Positions 1-5,990 of a stretch of 6,002 nucleotides of DNA are shown here, piece by piece. The number at the start of each line of letters is the position of its first letter. Position 1 is the stretch's first letter. This DNA is from Fidelibacterota bacterium (GTDB lineage Bacteria > Fidelibacterota > Fidelibacteria > Fidelibacterales > Fidelibacteraceae): NCBI GenBank assembly GCA_030629925.1, contig DAOVOB010000077.1, forward strand, positions 1 to 6,002. The letters are read 5' to 3'. The position numbers were made by a program, and so were the translations under genes. The notes beneath the pieces are model-generated. The model was not told the DNA's origin. It ran no database searches and was given only the letters and a program-made list of their open reading frames with translations.

Positions 1-1
1 G

Positions 2-1168
2 AGCGAGCAAGACGAAACGATTCCACCTTTTATTCAGAATGCCGGTGTTGCAAATCATGATTATTACACTCATAAACCCTATGATTTTTCTGCTTACATT
101 CAAGATAAAATCGAAGTAAAGGATATCATTATTCAAGCGGGTCTGCGTTATGATTATTTTAATGCGAATACGGTCAATATTGATCCTTTGACAAGAGATA
201 CATCAGATGTAACACCAAAACATCAATTAAGTCCTCGACTTGGCGTGAGTTTCCCGATCACAGATCAGGGTTTTATTCACTTTTCATACGGACATTTTTT
301 CCAAATGCCGTCATTTTATTATCTATATACCAATCCTCTTCTTAAGCAGGGAGCCAGTGTATCGAGATTTGGAAATCCGGACATCGAACCTCAAAAAACA
401 GTCATGTATGAATTGGGTTTACAGCAACAATTATCATCTTCGACCGCTATTGACCTGACGATATTCTATCGTGATATTATCAATTGGTTGTCGACAGAAT
501 ATAACTTTGTTGATAATACATACAAGTATACCCGATACATTACTGAAGATTATGGTAATGTTCGCGGTATTACATTCGCACTGACACAACGCGGTGGACA
601 GTTCCTAACTTTCAATGCCGATTATACGTATCAGATCGCCGAAGGTGTAGCTTCTTCACCCGATGCAAAATATTATGATGCTTTGAATAATGTTGAAAGT
701 GAAACAAAAGTTGTACCTCTGGATTGGGATGTGCGTCATACTATCAATGGTAACTTGACCATTACCCCGATGAAAGATCTTGGTATTGGTATTCTTGGCC
801 GTTTCTCAACAGGTAAACCTTATACCCCTACCGTACAGGGACAAAGAGATGCCGAAGAGAATTCTGATAGAAAACTTTCGGAATTTACGGTCGATTTCAA
901 AGCCTATAAACACTTTAACATTGGCTCTCAACGAATAAGCGTAAATCTAAAAGTTTACAACCTATTTGATACGTCCAATGAGCGTTATGTATTTACGGAT
1001 ACAGGTCGTTCTGGTTATACGTTGATCCCGACTTATGTGGGTGATCCGGCAGAGAAATATCCGGACACTGAGGGTATCCATTCTCTTGAAGAATATCTAT
1101 ATAGTCCGACAAACTATTCAAATCCGAGACAAATACTCCTAAGTATCAGCTGGGATTTTAACAGTTAA
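2..1168 (+). CDS. TonB-dependent outer-membrane receptor, C-terminal part (5' truncated by window edge)
   Basis: The reading frame is open from base 2 to the TAA at 1166-1168, giving 388 residues, so the gene enters from the left. The TTG at 188 lies inside it and is not a start. The sequence reads as the distal half of a TonB-dependent receptor barrel: alternating strands such as AYIQDKIEV and IIIQAGLRYDYF near the left edge, then YGHFFQMPSF, GNPDIEPQKTVMYELG and DLTIFYRDIINWL, then LDWDVRHTINGNLTI, then VNLKVYNLFD, and a terminal strand RQILLSISWDF whose aromatic end fits a barrel-assembly signal. These receptors bind a ligand outside the cell and import it using TonB/ExbBD energy. The plug and any carboxypeptidase-like N-terminal domain are outside the window, so the ligand and SusC-type status cannot be decided. 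Full-length relatives are usually more than twice this length. The next gene starts 23 nt downstream on the same strand. Confidence 0.92.
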   Translation, partial: SEQDETIPPFIQNAGVANHDYYTHKPYDFSAYIQDKIEVKDIIIQAGLRYDYFNANTVNIDPLTRDTSDVTPKHQLSPRLGVSFPITDQGFIHFSYGHFFQMPSFYYLYTNPLLKQGASVSRFGNPDIEPQKTVMYELGLQQQLSSSTAIDLTIFYRDIINWLSTEYNFVDNTYKYTRYITEDYGNVRGITFALTQRGGQFLTFNADYTYQIAEGVASSPDAKYYDALNNVESETKVVPLDWDVRHTINGNLTITPMKDLGIGILGRFSTGKPYTPTVQGQRDAEENSDRKLSEFTVDFKAYKHFNIGSQRISVNLKVYNLFDTSNERYVFTDTGRSGYTLIPTYVGDPAEKYPDTEGIHSLEEYLYSPTNYSNPRQILLSISWDFNS

Positions 1169-1179
1169 AGATGAAAACC

Positions 1180-1184
1180 AAGGA
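1180..1184 (+). promoter_or_regulatory. Shine-Dalgarno site that decides the start of the large secreted protein
   Basis: AAGGA lies 7 nt before the ATG at 1192. The in-frame ATG at 1171 is only 2 nt after the receptor stop and has no comparable site ahead of it. Starting at 1192 also gives a cleaner signal peptide (MKRNHIYL followed by a hydrophobic run) than starting at 1171, which would add MKTKEFN. Confidence 0.7.
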
Positions 1185-1191
1185 ATTTAAT

Positions 1192-4100
1192 ATGAAAAGA
1201 AATCATATATATCTTATCTCCTTAATGTTGCTCACTGCCTTCAGCCTCTATGGCTTGGATTCAAGCGTAAAAGTAACATCCGGTCTTGAAAAGGAGATAT
1301 ATTTTAAGAAACAGCAAGAATTGCAAAAGCCCACGATCACCGATAGTGAACGTCCCGTTCCGCGCGAAGCGATCGTTTCCGGAAACCAGATCCGTACATT
1401 GGTATTCGATTATGGTTCAATTGGTCACCCTTCACGTGAACCTTCAATGGAATGGCCGATCTATTCTGCTCATGGTTATGCGTATGAATTTGGTCCTCTT
1501 GTAGGTGTTGAAGTACCGGTTGATACCAATGGATATTATATTCATGAAGCCTATACGGGCGCTGAAGGACAAAAAACACTAGATAGAAGTGTAGCAGGTT
1601 ATGATACAACTTACTATATCATTACCGACGGACTTCTTTCCGGGGGTGGTGTCCTGATGAACGAGGTCAGTCCTACCAACTATCGTTGGGGATGGGAACC
1701 ATTGGCAGATTATGGAAATCCTGAAAGCGAAAGTATTCCTCTCTCTCATAAACCCGAGACATGGAATCCGGCCTGGGGAAATAACTGGCCCGGTACATAT
1801 AAAGCAGGCGTTTCATCGGCCGATCAGTCGATCTACTTTGAAATGGATGACCGCTATAATCTGGAATTTTATCCGGCATTCAAACCCTACAGACCTGAAG
1901 ATGTTTCAGCAAGTGATTCTGTAAAACTGACATATGGCGGTAATGGCTTAAGAGTTACCTGCCGTGCTTATCAATGGTCTAACCCCGAAGCAAACGATGT
2001 TATTTTCTTTGTTTATAATGTGACAAATGACAGTAAAAATGATTACGAAAAAGTCGTATTCGGTATGTTCGGTGACCCACATATTGGCGGCTCTAATGAT
2101 TATTCTGATGATATGGCTTATTTTGATAATGAATTGAATATGGTTTACGGTTACGATAGTGATAACAGGGGTGACTGGAACGGTGTAACAGGTTGGTTGG
2201 GATATACTTTTCTTGAAAGTCCCGGTAATCGCTATGACGGTATTGATAATGATGGTGACGGAATGGTCGATGAATCTATGCACGATGGTATCGATAATGA
2301 CGGTGACTGGAATGTTGATCGTGATGATGTCGGTCAAGATGGTTTAGGTCCATTGGATCCCGGATACCCCGGTCCCGATTATGGTGAAGGTGACGGAATG
2401 CCGACAGCCGGTGACCCTGATGACCCCACAAAACCGGGTGAACCCTTTTTTGACGCAACAGATCTTGATGAAGCCGATCAGATTGGTTTAACAAGTTTTG
2501 ACGCTTTTGAATATGGAGCCAGTGGTATTCGCTACGATAAAGCCATTTGGAACAAAATGGCACCCGAAGTTCCTCTTACAGATGATAATACGGAAATTAC
2601 CCAGCGTTCAGATAATATTTTTCTTTACGGTACAGGTTATTTTCCACTGAAAGCAGGGGACTCGCAGCGTTTTTCAATCGCATTATTAATGGGTGTGGAT
2701 AAACGAGATCTATATGAAACTGCCAAAACGGTTCAAACGATCTATGATAATGGTTACCAATTTGCAGTGGCTCCTTATAAACCTAAATTGACGATTGTAC
2801 CGGGTGATGGCAGAGTCTCTCTTTATTGGGATGATAATGCAGAATTATCTTTTGATCCTTTATTTGGATATGATTTTGAAGGATATGCGATCTATCGATC
2901 TACAGATCCCGGATTTAACGAGTGTTTGACAATTACTAATGCATACGGTGTACCTACACTGCATAAGCCTATTGCAAAATTCGACAAAAAAGATGGCATA
3001 ACAGGTCCAGCCATAGTAGGTAATGGCGGAGTTCATTATGATCTTGGTACCGATAACGGTTTGGTTCATGAATATGCTGATACGGGACTTGTCAATGGCG
3101 TGACATATTACTACGCCGTTTGCTCCTACGATATTGGTGATACGAGTGGAATTCATAACTTAACACCGACAGAATGTACAAAGATCATTGATCAGGATCC
3201 TTATACCAAAGCGATCACGCTTGATAAAAATACGGGAGTTGCTACACCACAGAAGGCATCACCGGGAGTTCAAGCACCGACATTCTTTAATGGATCTATC
3301 GATCGTTCAAATAATAAATCAGGTACCGGCGATATTGATATAAAATTTGTTGATATGATCTCAGTCAAAGATGGAATGAATTATGAACTTACATTTGAAA
3401 ATTCCGGTTCTGCCGGCAGTATTGAGTTATCGGTAACAGATCTTACGACAATGTACTATGATACTTTGGAAGTGATCTCGACCTTATGGATACAAATGAA
3501 TAAATCAAAAGTATCCAACGTAAAGGTCTGTGATGAGCTCGGAAATGAGATATCTTCTTTACTTTATCTTGTTGATCATGGTATTGGGCGTATTCAATTT
3601 GATAATTCTTTATTGAATGATATGGTTTATCTCACATTTAATTACAAACCGGTCTATCGCAGCGGATATCTAAATAATGAAGATGCAATGCAAGTTTTTG
3701 ACGGAATGAAATTGCTCGTTAAAGATGATCCATTAGCTAGAGATTTGGATAAGAGCGGTTGGTATAATAGTCAAACAACACTCTCTGGGAGTATTACTCA
3801 GGAATCTGATGATATTTACGATCATGATTATCAGTTGGTTTGGAACGAAGATTATCTTAGTGAAAATACGGCTTTTAATCAGCACGCACCTTTTAAGATA
3901 TACGATATGAGTACTGATACGACGGAAGCACCCATTTATATATCACCTCATGTGAGCGGAAATTATACAATTGATTCTGATGTTTTCATTTTAAGTGAAG
4001 CAATTGCTTCTATGGATTATGCCGTATGGCGTTTGTGGTTCAATTATCCCACAAGCGGTGATACGATCATGCCTCAGGATGGAGATGTATATAAGATCTC

Positions 4101-4524
4101 ACTTTCACGTCCATTCTCAGTAAAAGATACGATCAGCTTTGCTACAGCCGAAGCGACTTATGATCCCAGCGAGATCGCAAATCCTCTGGATGGCATTACC
4201 GTTGTACCGAATCCTTATTGTGCACAAGCTATCTGGGAGCCTTCCAGTGGCTATGTTTCGGGACGAGGGGAGCGTAGGGTATACTTTACAAATCTTCCTC
4301 CCATATGTACGATAAAGATCTATACGATCAGTGGCGAGCATGTCAAGACCTTAGAGCATAATTCGGGTGGTAATATCAATCAGGCAATGTTTGATGGTTC
4401 AGAAGCATATGGCTTGCTGAATAAAGATAATTCTGATATTGCTTATGGAGTTTACTTGTGGCAAGTCGATGCAAAAGCATCCGGACTTGGTACTAAAACC
4501 GGTAAATTTGCGGTGATAAAATGA
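1192..4524 (+). CDS. Large secreted multidomain protein with T9SS-type C-terminal sorting domain, function unknown
   Basis: The protein has 1110 residues from the ATG at 1192; the in-frame ATG at 1171 would give 1117. Residues 1-21 form a signal peptide (MKRN, then a hydrophobic stretch ending SLYG); there is no lipobox cysteine. Residues from about 64 (GNQIRTLVFDYGSIG, EWPIYSAHGYAYEFGPLVG) to about 345 resemble large secreted proteins of FCB bacteria with no assigned function, recognised from memory. Two 16-residue Asp-rich repeats start at residue 349 (DGIDNDGDGMVDE), followed by an Asp/Pro/Gly-rich linker. Residues about 530-655 look fibronectin-III-like (GYAIYRSTDPGF, VTYYYAVCSYD). Residues about 680-1000 are beta-rich and unassigned. 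The end, from VVPNPY at 1004 through TIKIYTISGEHVKTL and IAYGVYLWQVDA to TGKFAVIK, matches the FlgD-like/type A sorting-domain pattern that routes cargo through T9SS. No catalytic motif is visible. It is probably a surface or released protein, made with its neighbours. Confidence 0.88.
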   Translation: MKRNHIYLISLMLLTAFSLYGLDSSVKVTSGLEKEIYFKKQQELQKPTITDSERPVPREAIVSGNQIRTLVFDYGSIGHPSREPSMEWPIYSAHGYAYEFGPLVGVEVPVDTNGYYIHEAYTGAEGQKTLDRSVAGYDTTYYIITDGLLSGGGVLMNEVSPTNYRWGWEPLADYGNPESESIPLSHKPETWNPAWGNNWPGTYKAGVSSADQSIYFEMDDRYNLEFYPAFKPYRPEDVSASDSVKLTYGGNGLRVTCRAYQWSNPEANDVIFFVYNVTNDSKNDYEKVVFGMFGDPHIGGSNDYSDDMAYFDNELNMVYGYDSDNRGDWNGVTGWLGYTFLESPGNRYDGIDNDGDGMVDESMHDGIDNDGDWNVDRDDVGQDGLGPLDPGYPGPDYGEGDGMPTAGDPDDPTKPGEPFFDATDLDEADQIGLTSFDAFEYGASGIRYDKAIWNKMAPEVPLTDDNTEITQRSDNIFLYGTGYFPLKAGDSQRFSIALLMGVDKRDLYETAKTVQTIYDNGYQFAVAPYKPKLTIVPGDGRVSLYWDDNAELSFDPLFGYDFEGYAIYRSTDPGFNECLTITNAYGVPTLHKPIAKFDKKDGITGPAIVGNGGVHYDLGTDNGLVHEYADTGLVNGVTYYYAVCSYDIGDTSGIHNLTPTECTKIIDQDPYTKAITLDKNTGVATPQKASPGVQAPTFFNGSIDRSNNKSGTGDIDIKFVDMISVKDGMNYELTFENSGSAGSIELSVTDLTTMYYDTLEVISTLWIQMNKSKVSNVKVCDELGNEISSLLYLVDHGIGRIQFDNSLLNDMVYLTFNYKPVYRSGYLNNEDAMQVFDGMKLLVKDDPLARDLDKSGWYNSQTTLSGSITQESDDIYDHDYQLVWNEDYLSENTAFNQHAPFKIYDMSTDTTEAPIYISPHVSGNYTIDSDVFILSEAIASMDYAVWRLWFNYPTSGDTIMPQDGDVYKISLSRPFSVKDTISFATAEATYDPSEIANPLDGITVVPNPYCAQAIWEPSSGYVSGRGERRVYFTNLPPICTIKIYTISGEHVKTLEHNSGGNINQAMFDGSEAYGLLNKDNSDIAYGVYLWQVDAKASGLGTKTGKFAVIK
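2236..2331 (+). repeat. In-frame tandem repeat encoding two DxDxDG calcium-binding-like loops
   Basis: Two 48-nt units (2236-2283 and 2284-2331) encode 16 residues each, DGIDNDGDGMVDESMH and DGIDNDGDWNVDRDDV. The DNDGDG core has the spacing of Ca-binding loops of the EF-hand/dockerin/thrombospondin-type-3 kind. The second copy has Trp where the loop normally has Gly, so it may bind metal less well. An Asp/Gly/Pro-rich linker continues to about 2475. Calcium binding is inferred from the motif. Confidence 0.75.
4512..4524 (+). promoter_or_regulatory. ATGA start-stop overlap with weak SD-like site, translational coupling
   Basis: The TGA of the large secreted protein (4522-4524) overlaps the ATG of the PorV-like gene (4521-4523). 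GGTGA at 4512-4516 is the only SD-like stretch ahead and sits just 4 nt from the ATG, closer than usual. Ribosomes finishing the upstream gene probably re-initiate here, which would tie the amounts of the two proteins together. Confidence 0.6.
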
Positions 4525-5531
4525 GAAAATATATAATAATTATAATGACATTGATCCTTGCTGTTGGACAAGTATTTGCTACAACAAAATCAGGTACAGC
4601 AGCAGCTCAATTCTTAAAAATAGGCACACAGGCCAGAACAATGGCAATGGGTGAAGCGACGGTTGCAAATCCTGAAGGTCTTTCTGCCCTGCAATGGAAT
4701 CCTGCAGGATTATCAAGGTACGGAACACAAGCAGCCACTTTCTCACAGTCAAATTGGCTCGTAGACACTCAATTTTTCAATGCCGCAGCAGCTTTAGATA
4801 TGGGAAGAATGGGTACGATCGGTGTGCAGCTTACGATGCTCGATTATGGTGAAATGCCTGTCAGGACTGAATTAAATCCCGAAGGAACCGGCGAATATTT
4901 TGTTGCACAAAATTTGAATATGTCTGTTGCCTACGCAAATAATCTGACTGACCGGTTTTCGATCGGTGGCCAGGTAAAATTTATTCAAGAAAGCATATGG
5001 CATATGCAGGCATCCACGCTTGCCTTTGATGTTGGAGCTTTGTTTACCACTCCTTTCAAGGATATTCGTTTGGGAATGTCAATCACGAACTTTGGTGGTA
5101 CAATGCAACTTTCAGGACGCGATGTCCGCTTCTATAATGATCCTGCAGAAGATATGTATGGCAACAATGATCATATCCCCGCAAATTATGAATTGGATAC
5201 ATGGGCACTTCCTTTGACTTTCCGTGTAGGTTTGGCTGGAGAGTTCATTGATAAAGGATATTTGAAATGGACGTGGGCAATTGATGCTTTACATCCCAGT
5301 GATAATACCGAATATGTCAATATTGGAACAGAATTAGCATTATGGAAAATGTTATATCTTCGCACAGGATTCCGTACCTTGTTTATGGATGAACGTAATG
5401 GCGGTCTAACTGCCGGCATTGGCATGAAATATATGCTTACATCATCATATGGCATTCAATTTGACTATGCTTTTGTATCATATGGTGATCTTGGTTATAT
5501 CAATATGTTTACTATAGGTATGGATTTCTAG
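4521..5531 (+). CDS. PorV/PorQ-family outer-membrane beta-barrel protein
   Basis: The protein has 336 residues, within the usual 300-400 of the family. It begins with a signal peptide of about 20 residues (MRKYIIIIMTLILAVGQVFA, cleavage likely before TTKSG). The family hallmark follows: AAQFLKIGTQARTMAMGEA at residues 28-46, then SALQWNPAGLSR at 55-66. The rest is amphipathic beta strands, such as GTIGVQLTMLDYG, FSIGGQVKFIQES and IRLGMSITNFGGTM, and the protein ends in the barrel-type terminus MFTIGMDF. PorV is a FadL-like barrel that collects T9SS cargo by its C-terminal domain and hands it to the PorU attachment complex; PorQ is a relative. Because the gene immediately upstream encodes a protein with such a domain, a role as dedicated partner or anchor is plausible. 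Sequence alone does not separate true PorV from uncharacterised paralogues, so no symbol is given. The neighbouring start-stop overlap and the downstream terminator make it the last gene of the unit. Confidence 0.92.
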   Translation: MRKYIIIIMTLILAVGQVFATTKSGTAAAQFLKIGTQARTMAMGEATVANPEGLSALQWNPAGLSRYGTQAATFSQSNWLVDTQFFNAAAALDMGRMGTIGVQLTMLDYGEMPVRTELNPEGTGEYFVAQNLNMSVAYANNLTDRFSIGGQVKFIQESIWHMQASTLAFDVGALFTTPFKDIRLGMSITNFGGTMQLSGRDVRFYNDPAEDMYGNNDHIPANYELDTWALPLTFRVGLAGEFIDKGYLKWTWAIDALHPSDNTEYVNIGTELALWKMLYLRTGFRTLFMDERNGGLTAGIGMKYMLTSSYGIQFDYAFVSYGDLGYINMFTIGMDF

Positions 5532-5550
5532 GAAGAAAAGATAAAAGAAT

Positions 5551-5571
5551 AAAGTACAAAGTATAAAGTAG
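5551..5571. repeat. Three tandem AAAGTAN heptamers
   Basis: The units are AAAGTAC, AAAGTAT and AAAGTAG, exactly 7 nt apart, with looser A-rich units (AAAAGAT, AAAAGAAT) before them. The last unit abuts the terminator stem. The array lies between the PorV-like stop codon and the terminator and would be transcribed as 3' untranslated RNA. Confidence 0.7.
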
Positions 5572-5597
5572 GGGACGGTTTAGACCGTCCCTTTTTT
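5572..5597 (+). terminator. Strong rho-independent terminator of the three-gene unit
   Basis: GGGACGGT (5572-5579) pairs perfectly with ACCGTCCC (5584-5591) across a TTAG loop, giving an 8-bp GC-rich stem followed at once by six Ts (5592-5597). It begins 41 nt after the PorV-like stop. The bases before the stem give no T-run on the other strand, so it acts on + strand transcripts only. Confidence 0.92.
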
Positions 5598-5611
5598 ATA
5601 TGTGCATTAAA

Positions 5612-5640
5612 AGTCGAATAGTTGAGTGTTGAGAGTCGAG
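5612..5640. repeat. Degenerate tandem heptamers, AGTYGAG type
   Basis: The units are AGTCGAA (5612-5618), one spacer base, AGTTGAG (5620-5626), TGTTGAG (5627-5633) and AGTCGAG (5634-5640). Three are contiguous with a strict 7-nt period. The array starts 14 nt past the terminator T-run. It is non-coding and of unknown role, similar in form to short heptanucleotide arrays known from other bacterial intergenic regions. Confidence 0.65.
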
Positions 5641-5646
5641 AGGGAG

Positions 5647-5692
5647 AAGGATCTATTCATGAAGAGAACTTCTGTACCGTGAATGGATCTTT
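5647..5692. repeat. Imperfect inverted repeat forming a 15-bp hairpin with three wobble pairs
   Basis: The arm at 5647-5661 (AAGGATCTATTCATG) pairs with 5678-5692 (CGTGAATGGATCTTT) over all 15 positions. Three of these are G-U pairs (5649/5690, 5654/5685, 5660/5679) in the + strand transcript; the complementary strand would have A-C mismatches there. The loop can fold a small inner AAG/CTT stem. GTCGA at 5635-5639 and TCGAC at 5692-5696 could extend pairing past an internal loop. There is no T-run after it, so it is not a terminator. It may be a decayed palindromic repeat or a structured RNA; which is unknown. Confidence 0.5.
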
Positions 5693-5712
5693 CGACCCCG
5701 AATAATTAAAAA

Positions 5713-5727
5713 CATGTTATCCCGGGA
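5713..5727 (+). repeat. Degenerate half copy of the REP-like element
   Basis: CATGTTATCCCGG (5713-5725) matches CACGTCATCCCGG (5738-5750) at 11 of 13 bases, exactly 25 nt upstream. It has no second arm, though it includes the 8-bp palindrome TCCCGGGA at 5720-5727. It is probably a truncated third copy. Confidence 0.5.
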
Positions 5728-5731
5728 CAAG

Positions 5732-5783
5732 CAAAATCACGTCATCCCGGAAAACTTACCGGTGGTAAGTTTATCCGGGATCT
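5732..5783 (+). repeat. REP-like palindromic element, copy 1
   Basis: The arm ATCCCGGAAAACTTACC (5744-5760) pairs with GGTAAGTTTATCCGGGAT (5764-5781) around a GGT loop, with one unpaired T in the right arm (5774). The 5' flank CAAAATCACGTC (5732-5743) and the 3' CT are shared, nearly unchanged, with the second copy on the opposite strand. There is no T-run, so it is a dispersed palindromic repeat rather than a terminator. Such units are usually non-autonomous mobile or scaffold-binding repeats; no transposase is in the window. Confidence 0.8.
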
Positions 5784-5827
5784 AAATAATGGTGTTGCTC
5801 CCAAATTGAATGGAGTGATTAATAAAT

Positions 5828-5882
5828 GAGATCCCGGATAAGATAGCCGCAGGCTATCTTTCCGGGATGACACGTTATTTTG
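5828..5882 (-). repeat. REP-like palindromic element, copy 2 (inverted)
   Basis: The arm ATCCCGGATAAGATAGCC (5831-5848) pairs with GGCTATCTTTCCGGGAT (5852-5868) around a GCA loop, with one unpaired T now in the left arm (5839). Read on the minus strand it aligns with copy 1 from CAAAATMACG through TCATCCCGGAAA, TTATCCGGGATCT included. The inner 8-bp stem has a different sequence that is still fully paired. The two copies are separated by a spacer of about 45 nt with no coding content. Confidence 0.8.
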
Positions 5883-5990
5883 TATTTGAATAGACGAATG
5901 ATTTGAGCGATTTTATGTCTTACGCGAAAGATTGGTCTGAAATAATAATTATTACCCCTTGTGTGAAACTAATACGTAAGTGTAATATAA

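Noticed and set aside
188..1168. Start of the receptor gene at the TTG at 188
   Set aside because: The frame stays open to the left edge and its translation there already reads as barrel strands, so this is an internal codon.
1948..2337. Minus-strand open frame of 129 residues inside the large secreted protein
   Set aside because: It is rich in Ile/Thr/Val because it mirrors the Asp/Gly/Asn-rich coding strand; it has no domain or credible start context and lies wholly within a well-supported gene.
2276..2563. Minus-strand open frame of 95 residues rich in His, Arg and Asp
   Set aside because: It is the antisense of the Asp/Pro/Gly-rich linker, and its composition is explained by the repeat coding on the other strand.
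5186..5455. Minus-strand open frame of 89 residues in the PorV-like gene
   Set aside because: It is a shadow of a clear PorV/PorQ-family gene, with no recognisable motif.
5744..5868. REP-like hairpins as additional terminators or a CRISPR array
   Set aside because: Neither hairpin is followed by a T-run, and the copies are inverted with different inner stems, not identical direct repeats with regular spacers.
5959..5988. Sigma-70-like promoter TTGTGT with TAATAT, 18-nt gap
   Set aside because: Matches are weak, the area is AT-rich, FCB promoters often have different consensus, and no downstream gene is visible.
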